From assembly GCA_002286855.1 (NCBI GenBank), contig NRSV01000097.1:1-64000 (forward strand): 64,000 nucleotides of DNA. Direction: 5' to 3'. Source of the stretch: Bipolaris cookei (Eukaryota > Ascomycota > Dothideomycetes > Pleosporales > Pleosporaceae). Positions within the stretch are counted from its first letter, which is position 1, and each line of letters opens with the position of its first letter. The position numbers and the translations under genes are program-made. Of the stretch, positions 32,761 through 45,398 are shown in pieces. The notes beneath the pieces were generated by a model. It made no database searches, was not told the origin of the DNA, and was given only the letters and a program-made list of their open reading frames with translations.

Positions 32761-33681
32761 CATCTAGCAGCCCACCAGCCGATGCTTTTGGCGGGCTGGT
32801 TTGATGAGGGCCCCCTGTCAATGATGTGCATCTGCGGTGCCTCCTTTCCCACGCCCATGGCCCTTTACCGAAATTGCCAGCAAGACCAACCTCCGCCGCG
32901 CCTTCTCTTCCTCTGCACCCACGCCGCCCAGCAACGTCTCAATAAGCAGCCGCAGCAGCACGTCAATCGCCGTCGCGCTGTCGACCGCGAACGAGTGAGT
33001 TGTGCACACAAAAAGGCCGCGAGTCGCGAGTCAAGCGTCGAGCGTCGAGCGTCGAGAGGGAGCGTGCCAACGCCAGAGTCAGAGCCAGAGGTCCGCGCCA
33101 GAGCCACCAGCCAGCGCCCGCGCCAGAGCCACCGCCAAAGCCCAAGACGTCAAAAGGCTCAAGTCAACGTCAACCGCCAGCCCACGCCCCGTCAGCCATT
33201 AGCGACGCCTAGCCCGAGGCCGCATCAATCCGCTGCACCCTCTGCACCCGCGCCCGCACCCACAACCTGCCCTGCACGCGCATGTGAAGGGGCTACCGCG
33301 CCAGCAGACGCCCTCGACACCGCGCTCTCCACCACGACGGCATTGCCAGCGAGTCGAGCCTGTCGCCGTCCTCCTGTCCCCAACACACGCGCCCCCCTCT
33401 CCCCCCATCGCCAGCTTCAAATTTCACCACTGCCCATTCCTCGCCCAGCCTGTGCCCCCCCAGAGTGCCACAGTGCAGGCCCGCTGCACAGTCAGTCGGT
33501 GGTGCAAACTAAACCCGTCTGTCTCCCCGCCATCGCCCATTCGACAGCTCAACACCGCCAGTTCACGCCCACCCACACTTGGCCGCCCACCGCAACCTGG
33601 GCCCGATAACGTAGCCCGCCAGTCCGTCTGCGCTGCTGCATACACGCCATCGCCACCCCCCAGACTCCTGCGCCCCAGATA

Positions 33682-36600
33682 ATGGCCGCCGTAGCATCGC
33701 AGCCGCCCTACGGTCAGCAGTACCATCAACAACAGCAGCAGCAACAACAACAACAACAATCTTCTGCCCCCGCCGCAGCTGCCTCGCCGGCCACCGCTCG
33801 CCGCCCCTCGCGACGGTCCAGTAATGGCGCGTCCCCAAACACGCCTTCTACGCCCCAGACTCACGACTCCGCCCTGAACACGTCCCGCGCGCAACCGATG
33901 CCCCAGTCCTCCCACTCCTCGCCAACCACCAAAAACATGTCTACCACCACTACTACCGCTGGTGGCCCCATGGCTCCTCCCAGGACCTCGTCGCATCGCA
34001 GTACCTCCAACGGGGCCGCCGCCTCATCCCAGCAACGCGACGATGCTTCACAGTCGCGTCGCCGAGCAAAGGACAGTCCCCGGCAGCAAGGAAGCTCAGC
34101 CAGGTCCCAGCCTACTCACAGCCGCTCCGCCACGGCAATTGGCCAGCCGCCCATCAACACAAGCCTGCCTCGCGAGGAGAGTGCTGTCATAAACCGCATC
34201 GTCGTCTCCGACACCCAAGAAGACATTGCTCGCGCACAGGCGCGGCAGGGCGACGGCCCCCACATCACTTCAGCTGCCGACCTCACCCCCATAACAGGTC
34301 TGAGTCTGGTCGGCAGCGAGGGTGTCGATGATGGCGGCCGTGGGGCCGGCGGCAAAAGCCGGCAGGACCACTCCAAGTCGGAAAACGCAAAGCGATCTAA
34401 GTTTGGTAACTACATTCTCGGTCAGACGCTTGGCGAGGGTGAGTTTGGCAAGGTCAAGATGGGATGGAAACGAGACAGCCCCATCGAGGTTGCCATCAAG
34501 CTCATACGGCGCGAAACTTTGGGCAGCAACTCCAATAGACTGCAGAAGATTTACCGCGAAATCCACATTCTCAGAGGCCTTGACCACCCCAACATTGTCC
34601 GCCTTCACGAGATGGTGGAGACTGAGCGCCATATAGGCATTATTCTAGAATATGCGTCAGGCGGAGAATTATTCGACTACATTTTAAACCATCGTTACCT
34701 CAAGGATGGCCCAGCACGGAAACTCTTCTCACAACTCATCTCCGGTGTCGGCTACCTACACCGCAAAGGCATCGTCCACCGAGATCTCAAGCTCGAGAAC
34801 CTTTTACTTGACCGCAACAAGAACATCATCATCACCGACTTTGGTTTCGCAAACACCTTCGATCCCAACGATGAGCTTAGTGAAGAGATTGAATATAGAC
34901 TGGGGGACAAGGACTTTATGAAGTCACTGGGCTTGGATGGCAGCGACGCATCACGACGCGGTGATCTCATGCAAACCAGCTGTGGAAGTCCCTGTTACGC
35001 GGCTCCAGAACTAGTGGTCAGCGACTCTCTCTACACCGGCCGCAAGGTGGATGTATGGAGTTGTGGTGTCATTCTGGTACGTTTCGACTACCGCCATATG
35101 CAATGAATGCAAGCACTAATAATATGCAGTATGCCATGTTGGCTGGCTACCTCCCCTTTGACGACGACCCAGCGAACCCCGAGGGTGACAATATCAATCT
35201 CCTGTACAAGTACATTGTATCTACGCCATTGACATTCCCCGAATATGTAACGCCCCACGCAAGGGATCTTCTCAAGCGCATCCTTGTACCCGACCCACGC
35301 AAACGAGCAGACCTGTTCGAAGTTGCGCGTCATAGCTGGTTAGCCGACTATGCCCATGTGGTCGGCTTCATCACCTCGAGCAATACGAACGCCGCCGAGG
35401 CTCAACAGACATCTGTCTACTCAAGTAAATATTCATGGTTGGGTTTGGTAAAAGACACACCAGCTGACATTATGCCAGAAGACACATTCGAGCCACAACC
35501 TGCTCTCGCAAGAAGTGCTTCCGTTCGCGAACCGGCAAAATCACACGCTGCCTCCTCGTCTGCGCACGGCGGACTCCAGACAAAACGCGATCCAATCAAT
35601 CAAACCGCTGACAAGCCCAAAGCTACTCGCGATACCAAGCGACGGACCGTCCAAGTCGAATACGTTGCGCCGTCTTCACAAACCGCACGCGGCGAGGCCT
35701 CTCCTCCTGCTGAACCACTGCCCAAGACACGCGGAAAAGAAACCGAGATACCGCTCATGGATGGATACCAGTCAGCTCCAGGGGCCAGGCCTTCTCGCTC
35801 GTCAGGCGCTGTTCATACTTCGACCAGGAAGCAAGAACCTCAGCGATCCGTGTCAGACTATACAGCGTTTGGAAACGCGCCCACGTCTGCCACCCGTCCC
35901 TCTACGAGTGGTGCTCTCGGCGCTTCAAGGTTGCCCTCGCGTGGAAACTCGTATGGACAGCCATCTGTTGCGACTGTGGCTCAGACAAATGCCGAAGGTC
36001 GCTTCTCGCAACCCAAGGGCAAGCAATATTCAATATCCGCACCTTATGCACAGCACGACTCCTCGGAAGCTGCAGAGGCGCCCAACATTGGCCAGCCAAG
36101 CGCGCAACGAACACAGTCGGTGCAAATGGGACCACATGGCGCAAAGGGCACTCACAGGCGTTCCAACACTGTGACCGAGACTCTTGGACGTATGACATCC
36201 ATGTTCTCCGGTCGCCAGAATTCATACACTCAGGACCCCAAAGCGTCTCTGACATCTCAAGGTTCATATGGTTACCCTGACGATAGGAAGCAAAAGAGCT
36301 ATCCCCCAACATCCATGGCAGGACCCATTTCTAACGACAACATCAGTGCAATCACAGGTACAACCACAAACGCCAGGCCGAGCATGGAGTCCAGTCGTCG
36401 TACCTCTTTTGGCTTTTCCAGGAAGAATAACAGCAACAATAACAATGCGAATAATGGTGACAACCCGAAACCGTCGCGACGCTTCTCTCTCATTCCGTCA
36501 TCCTTGTCCAGGACCTTTACGTCTCAGCGAGAGAGTGCGCCCTCTCAATCCTCACACGAGCGCCGCCCCTCGAGCTCTCGCCCTCGTGCTAGCTCGCGTC

Positions 36601-37139
36601 CAGGAGGCATGGGTTTTAGCCGTGGCGGTTTGTCCAGATCTCCTAGTCAGAGTACTCAAGGAAGTAACATGCCTGGATTTTATGATGGCCACCAGGATAG
36701 AATGAGGAACCCGCACCTGAATGCAGCTGGTCCATCATCTGCACCACCAAACCAGACTCATTTCAATGGCTACAACCAGTCGGCTCCTGAGTTTGATGAG
36801 AAATTTCCCAATCCCCAGGAAGCCCATCCAGCTGCAAAGGGCAACCGTCCATATCAGCAGCCCGGCGATGATTCAGATGCTAGCGAAACCAACGGCCGTG
36901 GTCGCATGTCACAATCTCAGCAATTTAATCAGAGGAACACATCGAACCCTTACCCACCAGGACTGGGAGGAGACGAACTCAGTCAGCAACAGCAGAGAAA
37001 AGGTGTACTACAAAAGAGTAGACGCTTTGCTGATGCGTATGACGAGCAGGGTTCTGCGAACAAGGGAAGCTCTGGCAGCTCTAAGAAGGTTATGGATTTC
37101 TTCAGGCGCATGGGCAAGCAGAGGACGAGTAGCCGTTGA
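33682..37139 (+). CDS. Serine/threonine protein kinase, Kin4/Frk1-like
   Basis: Exons 33682-35076 and 35130-37139 (intron 53 bp, phase 0); 1134 aa. The N-terminal 240 residues are low complexity and begin with a Gln run (about residues 15-27). The kinase domain spans about 242-538: glycine loop LGEGEFGKVKMGW, VAIK lysine, catalytic IVHRDLKLEN, ITDFGFAN metal loop, then a long activation-segment insert (EEIEYRLGDKDFMKSLGLDG) before CGSPCYAAPE. The glycine-loop wording and insert match the yeast Kin4/Frk1 group, where Kin4 keeps mitotic exit blocked until the spindle is aligned. All catalytic residues are present. The 600-residue Ser/Pro/Gln-rich tail is probably disordered and heavily phosphorylated; it ends in a basic KVMDFFRRMGKQRTSSR that could bind membranes. 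The subfamily call is from memory; the kinase call is certain. Confidence 0.92.
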
Positions 37140-37921
37140 TTGAAATCGAGGTCAAGTTTTTTATTTGTTGTTTGCGACGACTTGCAGCAAAAACGAAATG
37201 GCCTGATTAGCATTTGGCTGGGGAGGCAGTTGGATAAGTTCTTTTTTGCTCCCCTGAGAGCAATATGTATGGCAGTCGCTTTTTCGTAACGCGTGCTGGA
37301 CAGCGTCCCAAGAAAGACGTTTTTGGGGAGAAATATGGGGTGTTTCTATAGCGTTAACCAGGCGCATCGGGAGCAGGCGGGCGGGCTCTTCTTTCTTCTC
37401 TTCTTGTTTTTTTTTTCGTTCTCACCACTCTTGTTTGGCTTTTTTCTTCTGCTTTTCTTGTTCAAATGTCCTTTCTCTCGTGTTTGCTGTATACCACACA
37501 CCATCCCCAGTTTTACATGTGTGTGTGCGGGAAGGAGGGGGGTGGGGGGTTGGGGAGGGTGACAAAACCCCCTCTTTTTTGGTGTTCTATTATCCTGCTT
37601 TGGTTCTCAACTCTTGTCTCCCGCGCGCTCGCATGCATTCTCGGCATTATCAGCGCTGTTTTTTATATCTTGCTGTGGAAATGCCCGAGGCTAATTTATT
37701 GTTTTTTGCATAAGAATCAGGCGTTGTTTTTTTTCAAATCCGGTCCTACTATTTCGATTTAACAACTTCTTATTCTCTATTATAGTAGCAAATGAGGGGG
37801 GAGGGTTTGCTCTCTCTCTTTCTTACCTCTTTATCTCTCTCTCTCTCTAGTTTTATCTTCTTTTGGGGGGGTGGGATCTATTTGCCCGTCTTTATGTTCC
37901 ATCTGGGTTGGACTAAACGAG

Positions 37922-37983
37922 GTGTGTGTGTGTATGTGTGTGTGTATGTGTGCGTGTTGCGTGTGTTGTATGTGTGTTGTGTG
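37922..37983 (+). repeat. GT-rich microsatellite (TG)n with TATG interruptions
   Basis: Alternating purine-pyrimidine over about 60 bp, a composition able to adopt Z-DNA. Lies about 0.8 kb beyond the kinase stop codon. Confidence 0.9.
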
Positions 37984-38069
37984 TACCAAAGTCTTACTTT
38001 CCCTCGGCATGTGCGAATGTTGAATATGTTATTAGTTAATCTTTACTCTCTTGACTTTTTATACCTTTT

Positions 38070-38091
38070 CCTCTCTCTCTCTCTCTCTCTC
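38070..38091 (+). repeat. (CT)n microsatellite
   Basis: Eleven CT units without interruption. Confidence 0.95.
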
Positions 38092-39103
38092 GTACGCGCA
38101 TGTGGCTATGCCGGATACATTGAGAGAGAGATCAAGGCGAGGTTCTTTGCTTTGGTTTTGGATCGAAAATGTTTTAATACCAAAGTGAAGGGGAAAATAA
38201 AAAAAATATGTAGTGTAGTGTAGTGTAGTGTGTATACAAACAATATCATCGGGCTTTTATTTTCCCCATCGTCTGTGATATATATATGAGTAGCTTGAGA
38301 AACAGAAAAGGTGTGGATTTGTACGTAAATAACTTGTACTTTTTGGTATTTGACATGCTTTGGTGTTGTGATTTATTGTATGTATGTCTAGGTAGGGGCA
38401 CCACGTAGGTAATGGAAAATATATTTCCGTATCTAACGCAAAGGGCAACCATCATGTCCCTCTTGCATGCGCATATCAGCACCAAATTTAAGACACAAAA
38501 GACATCAATCTGTGTATACCCTTATTCTGATATGCGTGGTTAGATTCCATGTGATTCACGGCTGTCCTTAGATTAAATTCTACTATGCGTGCAATTCCCC
38601 TAAGTACGCATGCGTGAGTAAATATGTATTAAGAGGGCAAAAAAAAGGGGGGGAGGGAGGGTTAGCTGAGTTTTTTACGCTGGTAATACACTTAATCTGT
38701 GCAACATAATAAGAGAAATACAAAACGGCTTCAGATTTACAAGTGAGAGAGGATACGGTGAATGATTGGGATTTGAGACCACGCATACATAACTAGGACA
38801 CTACTTAGCCGCGTGAAAAGAGAAGAGCATCCACAGAAAGTATTGTTTAAAATAGCAGCAAGGACGAATGCAAGAAAACACGTCTTAAATGTTACAAGGC
38901 TTCGCCGAACATCAATTCACAGCAAATTCGACTTGGGATTCTTGAATTTACGCACTACTAAAAATGACACACGATTCTACAAATCTGGGTATCATCCCGT
39001 ACCGAATTGCCCTAACTCGCTTTTTGTCTCCCTACACAACATAATTACAAATTTCCAAACCTACTAAAATCTATGTATTATGGCCCACTTCTCAAAGTGG
39101 CGT

Positions 39104-40092
39104 TTATGAAGGAGGCAATTGACCACCTTCCTTGGTCTCACCAACTGGCAGAGCGGGCTTCTTGCCACCAGCAGAGTTGAGGTAGCTGAGGTAGCAGTTC
39201 CATCCTATTGGGAACCCCTTGTGTTAGCCTCGAGTCCAGCTGCCAAAAAAAGTGTGAATAGGGGGTATGTGTGGCTTACCGAGCGAGATGATGTTGACGA
39301 CCAAGACCCTCATCTCAGCAGGGACATACTTGAAGTTTGTAAACTGGACCCAGGGCCAGATCATCAAGTTCTTTTGGTATCCAGGCAGGAAGGCGTCCTT
39401 GAGGCGCTGCGTGGGTGAGTTACCCTCCATGTAGGCCATGCTGGACAAGAAAACCGTCATGTTGAGGGGTGCAAAGAGGAACTGATCGCAGGCGACGCGC
39501 GCAACAATGGTACCGTTCTTGGATGGCAGGTTTACACGGCGCACGAGGAAATCGAACCATTTTGTAGCTGCGGGGCCGAAGATGCCTGCAGAAAGACTGT
39601 TAGCAGCCCGATAGCAAGATTGTGTTGGAAAAAGGAACGCCATGTCCTCGAATAAGACAGAGTGGGTGACATACATCCTCCGTAGGCGGCCATACGACCT
39701 GTCCGCATTAGGTCGTGTTTGTCAAGACCCCTCCTTTCTACACCCTGCTGTGCCATTGTGTCGCCCGTTGCAAAGAGCACCTATAGTATGTCAGCATTGT
39801 TCAATGCCTTCATCTATGACCCTCAATCCATTCCTAAGCCTGGTTCTTGAGAATAGGGCTTTTTGGCACACATTCTGGCCTTATCGTCTTCGTGTTGTGT
39901 GTGCGTGCATGCAAAAGGAGATGGGTGAGGATTGAGAGGTCAAGGGATAAGAGAATGCGTACCGCAGTGGTAATACTCTGCGTCAGGAGCGGCGATGTCC
40001 TCAGCTTCGACTGGTACCTGGCATCTCGATCAGCATCGACTCCCTTGACTGTTGACCGATTATTTCAATGCGACATACCAGCGGAACGCCAT
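39104..40092 (-). CDS. SYM1: Mpv17/PMP22 family protein, Sym1-like, inner mitochondrial membrane
   Basis: Five exons: 40092-40079, 40017-39963, 39780-39675, 39585-39280, 39204-39104; introns of 61, 182, 89 and 75 bp; 193 aa. The first coding exon is only 14 nt (MAFR plus two bases of Trp). Spliced, the N-terminus reads WYQSKLRTSPLLTQSITTA followed by VLFATGDTMAQQGVERRG, the standard Mpv17/Sym1 start. The signature region is FGPAATKWFDFLVRRVNLP, DQFLFAPLNMTVFLSSMAYM and the C-terminal WPWVQFTNFKYVPAEMRVL, ending with WNCYLSYLNS. Sym1 is a four-helix inner-membrane protein needed for growth on ethanol at high temperature; its Mpv17 relatives form channels. The length matches relatives (about 175-200 aa). 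Each splice was chosen because it restores family sequence. Confidence 0.93.
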
Positions 40093-40838
40093 TTTGAGAA
40101 ATGTATGCAATGTGTTTACTTAGAAGAGAAGATGCAAAGGATATATAAAGCGGTCAAGGGCGACACACCGCAACAGTTAGAAGAGTGGAGATGGCTGTGT
40201 TGTGTGAAAAAGAAAGTCGGACAATTGAGAAAGATAGTTTGGTCAGCTTGCGGGACCGATGATGTCGGTAGTGCAGCAGGGTCCGCGCCGCACATGGCGG
40301 TCGGGGAACTTAGCTTGACCCCTGATTCCCACCCCCTTCTCCATTGCAAACAATTCTTTACGCAACCAACTACAAAAAGGCCCTACTTTGTCACGGTCTA
40401 GGCTTCAAGCCACAGGCTAAAGTTTGGAAAAAGATCATAACTCAATTCAGTTTCGCGACTCGTCTGTTCATGGTGGGGTATAGTATGAGCAGACAACTAG
40501 TTACAAAATGCGAGACCTGTGTTGTACAACAGTTCTTGCATATGGGAAAAAGAGAATAAGAAGAAGAAGAAGAAGAAGAAGAAGGAAAAAGAAAACAAAA
40601 CAAAAGTGGCGCGGATATAGTATTACACTTGGTGCTTGGATACGACATCAGATCCCATCCAGGTCCATCTGTCTCGATCTCACCGCCTATCGCCCAAAGC
40701 AGATTCCAAGATGAAATAACGCCAGGCCAGCTGATCTCGTCTGGGTATGATCAGAGCTGTGCTCACGAAACGCGGGTATCCAAGAATTCATGTCGTAATT
40801 TAATTTTTTTGCGTAAATTGGGTATGTAGAAAGGCGAC
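40093..40838. other. Tandem-gene spacer with (GAA)n repeat
   Basis: Promoter of SYM1 at left, 3' flank of the UPF0658 gene at right. Holds (AAG)n at 40557-40584. Frames at 39847-40401 and 40344-40829 have no support. Confidence 0.6.
40557..40584 (+). repeat. (AAG)n microsatellite
   Basis: Nine AAG units followed by a purine-only run to about 40600. Confidence 0.95.
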
Positions 40839-41972
40839 TTAATCAATCTCCATCCGTTGCGACGGGACTGGTCCACTCAGTGATGGCATTTCTGTACTGT
40901 ATGGCTTGTCGTTTTGCACAACCTTGTCGTTGATGTGAGGCTTGAGGCCCTTATTGAAGTTATGCGTGCACAGACATGCCGTTACAATGGTGCATATGAG
41001 TAGCAGAATGGTGAGGATGGCAAACGCAGTCAGAGACTTGCGGGCTGGCTTGTAGTCCTCCTGGCGGCCAGCGTCGGCAACCCACATTCGGATGAGCTTG
41101 AACAGGAAGTAGCCCATGGCAATAAAATAGACAATGATGATGCTAATCATGCCGGCAAAAGACTCGCGACGGACCCACCAGCCAGCGAGGAACAAAAGGA
41201 AGAAAGTGATGACGAGGGCGGCGGCGGTAAGGGCTTGTTCTACCGTCTTTGTGTTTTCAACCACGACGAGAAACTGTACGGTGAAGGCCAGGAAAAAGAA
41301 GAAGTCAAACTTCAAAAGAGCAATATAAATCTGCAAGGGTCAGCAGGGCGCTCGGACAGAGTTCATCCGTCGGGGAATTAAGTACCTGGTAGGTCAGATA
41401 GCGCTTTTTCAGGCGTGTATCAGCGCTGATGCGCTTGTAGATTGTCCAGGCAAACTCGTCATACAGTTTCCAGGCTTCAAAGGCAAAGACCATGGTAGCG
41501 ACGGCCATAAGGCAGGGAAGAGCAATCAGCATGGGCTTGACGTCGACCCAGAAGAAGGCGGGAATGAAGGCGCTGTCGTTGAGATCGTCGGCTGCATCCT
41601 TGATCTGGTCGAACTGGATACCGGCGTAGACGAGGATACCGATGTTGTAGAGAACGAGGCCGATGACTTGGATAGTGTTCTTGAGGCGCAAGGCGTCCCA
41701 TGTAAGGAAGAGTTGATAGATGTAACCAAACATGAAGACGGCAAGGAACGTAGGGATGGTGCGCGTTTCGTTTGCACCTGCGCCTTCGGCGGCGAAGTGA
41801 ATCTCGTTTTGGAATTTACCAAAGACATAGCTGAGGTCATGTTAGTTGACTACGGTCGAGGATGGCGGAAGGGGGGGGGGAAGGCGCACGATTCTAGCGC
41901 AAGGGCGATGGAGACCTGAGCAATGGCCGTGAGCATAAAAGCCCAGGTCCAGCGCGTGTTGGGAATGTACAT
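40839..41972 (-). CDS. UPF0658 Golgi membrane protein, multi-pass
   Basis: Exons 41972-41890, 41830-41386 and 41330-40839; introns of 59 and 55 bp; 339 aa from ATG 41972 (MYIPNTRWTWAFMLTAIAQV). About seven hydrophobic helices: ATMVFAFEAWKLYDEFAWTI and DFFFFLAFTVQFLVVVEN flank the second intron, and VITFFLLFLAGWWVRRESFA and MISIIIVYFIAMGYFLFKLI follow. These match the UPF0658 family, annotated in fission yeast as Golgi-located, with no known activity. The C-terminus is soluble and ends QRMEID. The open frame extends about 390 bp upstream of the ATG in good coding style (PLSRNYPPYANTTYQQSYQQ), but no ATG occurs on this strand between 41973 and 42796. So either the start is the one given and the extension is leader, or an unseen first exon exists. 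Confidence 0.83.
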
Positions 41973-43311
41973 TCTGGGTGGACGCCGGACGGGCGGTGGA
42001 AGAGTCGTGGGGAAGCCCTCACGATGGTGATAGCCTCCGGGTTGGGTATCCAGGTTGGGCGGTTGTTGATAAGATTGTTGGTAGGTGGTGTTAGCGTAGG
42101 GTGGGTAGTTGCGGCTGAGAGGCTGGCCTCCTAGGAGGGATGTGCGGGCTTCGTGGGGAGTAATTTTGGCCGTAGTATCAGCCGCTGGCGGCGGCTGAAA
42201 GCGTGTGGATATAGGCGTGTTTGGCGGGGAGGGACTTGCTTTTCGGGCACAGACGAACTGTGGTAGGTGAGGACAGAGGCGGCAGGCGGTTTGTAGGGCT
42301 GCCGGGGACAAGTGAGACGCTGTGTGCGCACCGAAAGAAGAGGTGAAACCAGACGAGTCGCTTTAGTTTGGGGGCGTCTGGGTGTGGACGGGGCGGGCGC
42401 GCGTCGCTGAAACTAGGCAGGGCTTGGCTGTGCGGAGAGGCCGAAGACGACGAGTAGTGGTAGTAGCAGCGGCGGCAGGAGAGGGAAAACAAGCGACGGG
42501 CTGGGGTGGGCTGCAAGGGCGTGGTGAAGGGGCAGAGACGGGGAGCGAACGGTGGGATAAGAAAAGGATGAATAAGACGGAGATGGAGATGGGCTAGGCA
42601 ATGGAGATGATGGGGTGGTGCAGCAGAGCGAAAGTCGCGCTTGGTAGGCCGGCCAGGCGTATGCGCAGGTAGATGTGGAGACGACGACTGGGAAGGCTGA
42701 TGGGGTCTGGTCGCCGTGGGAGCCGCTAGCCGGGTGCGGGTTGTTGGCAACAGTGCAGCGTTGCTAGGACCTGGCGAGTGGCGGGTTGGGCGTGCGCATT
42801 TGACTTTGTGTGTCTAATATAACACGGTCTGGCGGTGATATTGGACATGTAGGAGCAAAGGAGAAGGCCGGCACCGTGGCCGAACCATTTGACCAGCAGC
42901 CTTTTTGCTCAGACGCGGCACAAGCCCTGCACAGCACAAGCACAAGGTCGAGGCGCTGCACAAGGCACGTGTTGTCCACTCGGACTGCGCCTCCCGCTTG
43001 CTGCACCGCCCGCTGCTTGGCACCACTCCAGCCACACCTGCTATTGGCTGGCCGCAGACAAGAATAGCCTGCAATCTGCCGTCATTCTGCTCCCCCAGCC
43101 CCAGAGCCCCAACATGAACAGACAAGATAGGCGTTGAGCCCGGCGCTGGCCAATTGCCCTAGAAGCGTTTGCATCATCAACGACGCGCACTGCCCAGGGT
43201 CTGCGTCTCGGCATCGCCGACAAACCGCCGCGAGAACAGCCGTGTCGTCGCGTCCAGAGAGCACTCCACTGTCGCTATACATCATTCCGAAGCCACCTCG
43301 CCCTGCCAGGC
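41973..43311. other. Divergent intergenic region, GC-rich
   Basis: Between the UPF0658 (-) and PP4-R2 (+) starts. The left 390 bp continue the UPF0658 reading frame without an ATG. Frames of 60-190 codons on both strands at 42178-42750 and 42764-43285 are Pro/Ser/Arg-rich composition shadows. Confidence 0.5.
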
Positions 43312-44749
43312 ATGCCCTCCGGTGAGTCTATACGCTGCACGCCCGCTGCAACACTCGACCCGCTCATCCTGCCATAGCCGAGTCCATCCTTCAGCACGCG
43401 GCCGACCATGGCTCGCTCGACTCGTAAGTCCTCGTCCCCATCCCCATCGTCGTGGGCGCATTGGCCCAGCTAACGCGCGCCCGACTCCAGAGCAGAGTGG
43501 CCGGCCACGCTGCAGTATATACTCCAGCGCCTAGACGAGGTACTACCACCACCACCACTGCCACCAAGGAAGCCACCACTAACCCGCTCCCCAGATTGTT
43601 GCAGAATTCCCCAAGCCACCTACAGATGCGACCCCAAACCCGCCTGCATCTGCAATCACAGATCTGCCCTCGCGCCCAGGCACCTCCAACGCTCTTTCCA
43701 GCCAAGACTCGCATGCCACCGACAAAGAAAATGCCCCGCCTACGACTCCTCCCCGCCCGCCCGTGCCTTCCTTCTCCGCACCAACCGAGCCTCAAGGTAT
43801 TCCATCAGACATCAACACCTTTTACTCGGCAATACGCACCACCCTCTCCAAGAACTTTCCAAAGCAACCCCCGCATACTATCCAGCGCCTAGCCGAGCTC
43901 ATACTTGAGCCCAAGAAGCGCTACCGATTCCTCCCGCCTTACCTACGCGCTCTCGACCGTGTCGTTTCCGTGTCCTCGCCGCTTAACGTGTTCCCACTCC
44001 CACAAGCCGTTCTGCCTACTGCGAGCGGCTTGCTCAATGGAGCCACACCCAGCACGACACCCCAACCAGCGCCCCTCGGTTCTGACGAATCGCTAGGCGG
44101 CGCCTTGCTGACTCCCATTCCCTGGTTGCAGAACCGAGGGCAGAACGAGTTGATCTCAGAAAGCACAGAGATGGTCGACGGACCCAACGGTGCAGGCCGG
44201 ATAGAGACTGTGACTGTAGGTATGCTGGCCAATACTGCACAACCTGAGAATCCTACAAGTGTAGCCCATATTGCCTCGTCACACCCCGATGGTGAAACCC
44301 TGCCGTCTACCGGTCCAGTCACCCAGGGTGAACTGCTACGTCAGGAACAAGAGGCCGGAATCGTGCTCAACAACCCACACAACATAACTTCTAACTCGGC
44401 AAAGACTACCTTTGGTGACGTTCAAGGCGGGCCTTCCATCATGCAGACAGTTGAGGGTGAGGAGGAAATCCCGCATGTCCGCGGTCCAGAGATTATCGGA
44501 ATGGAAGACACAGGGCCCCAGCGAGATGGCAAGCTCAATATCGAGGGTGCTGTTGGGAGGCCAAGTCTTGACCGCAAAACCCCAGAGCCCTCAGCATCTA
44601 TCGATACACAAGTCAAGGACAAAGAGTCAAGCCAAGGAGGATCAGAGAATGACGATGCTAAGGGAGGTAGAGAAGAGCCCAAGCAGGGCACTGCAGCGGG
44701 AGAAAAAGAAACAGAGAAACATGATGTAGAGATGAAGTCGGATGATTAG
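43312..44749 (+). CDS. PSY4: Protein phosphatase 4 core regulatory subunit R2
   Basis: Exons 43312-43321, 43378-43423, 43491-43539 and 43595-44749; introns of 56, 67 and 55 bp; 419 aa. The first coding exon is just 10 nt (Met-Pro-Ser plus one base). Joined, the N-terminal domain reads AESILQHAADHGSLDSAEW, then PATLQYILQRLDEIVAEFP. The conserved PPP4R2 block is DINTFYSAIRTTLSKNFPKQ and PPHTIQRLAELILEPKKRYR, ending LPPYLRALDRVVSVSS. The C-terminal half is acidic and disordered, as in relatives. R2 bridges the PP4 catalytic subunit and its targeting subunit R3, with roles in reversing DNA-damage phosphorylation. The frame has no alternative intact start, and each tiny exon is needed to build the domain. 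Confidence 0.9.
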
Positions 44750-45398
44750 TCGTCACCGGCCACTCCCCCTGGGAAAGGACAGACTCTTACAGCCGAAGAA
44801 GCAAGAGAGATCATGGCTCTATTGCAGGCTTACAATCGTTCTTGAATCACAGCATCGGTTGGGATGCATCAACATGTCAACGTGGGTGCGTTTTCCAGTC
44901 TCCTTCTTTGGGCTGGGCTTTCCAAGCGCAGTACCGTATCCTTATTTAGCATTGACACGTAGTATGTAAACTACATACGTAGCTGCCGAAACATGAGATA
45001 CAAAGAACTGCTATAAATATCAGCACGCTCCACTGTGCCAAACTTGAGTTGTTTTGATTCTATGTAATACACGTAGTACTACATACATTGAAGTACCGCA
45101 TCGAGTACAAAACTCCGACGTGTTGCCACTGTGTTACGTCTTTTGTGAACTCTGGTTCATTTCCGAGTCAGGGGCCAAGTGCATGATGACGAGGGTCAAC
45201 AGGCTTTGATAGGGCCGATTGCCATGCTCATACATGAAGTGGATCCGTTGTTTTGTTTTTAGAGCGTGAAGAATGTTTGTTTTGGGTGGAATCAAATAAA
45301 TGAGGTCATTCAAGGATTCGACTGTTGGAAACAAGTTGTGCATATATGTTTGATTACAGTGTTTTATGCAATGCCATGTAGTCTTACTAAAACGACGC
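44750..45398. other. Convergent intergenic region with GTAGTACTAC sites
   Basis: No gene. Between the ends of the PP4-R2 (+) and GDP-mannose transporter (-) genes. Contains an inverted repeat at 44956-44982 (CACGTAGTATG, spacer, CTACATACGTAG) and GTAGTACTAC at about 45073-45082. Confidence 0.6.

Larger units (their letters stand above)
30831..33681. other. 2.85-kb intergenic region rich in microsatellites; kinase leader at right
   Basis: No supported gene. Simple repeats include (TTG)n at 31846-31866, an AGC run at 32119-32134, a GA-rich run at 32431-32459, a GTACAT-rich patch at 32536-32582 and (CAGTAG)n at 32725-32760. From about 32980 to 33681 the plus strand becomes very C-rich and T-poor, as in long fungal 5' leaders. 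A 275-codon frame there (32782-33609) is composed of Pro, Ala, Arg, Gln and Ser and is probably untranslated. GAACGA|GTGAGT at about 32998 could be a leader-intron donor. Confidence 0.55.
37140..39103. other. Convergent intergenic region full of simple repeats
   Basis: No supported gene. The 3' flanks of the kinase (+) and SYM1 (-) genes. T-rich, with (CT)n at 37833-37848, GT-rich 37922-37983, (CT)n 38070-38091 and (GTAGT)n 38210-38231. Frames here are made of Leu/Ser/Cys/Val strings from these repeats. Confidence 0.6.

Noticed and set aside
32782..33609. 275-codon Pro/Ala/Arg-rich frame upstream of the kinase
   Set aside because: Lies in a very C-rich leader with low-complexity composition; other frames across the same stretch are similarly open.
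42178..42750. 190-codon minus-strand frame
   Set aside because: Its first codon is not ATG-supported in context and its Pro/Ser/His composition comes from GC-rich leader DNA.
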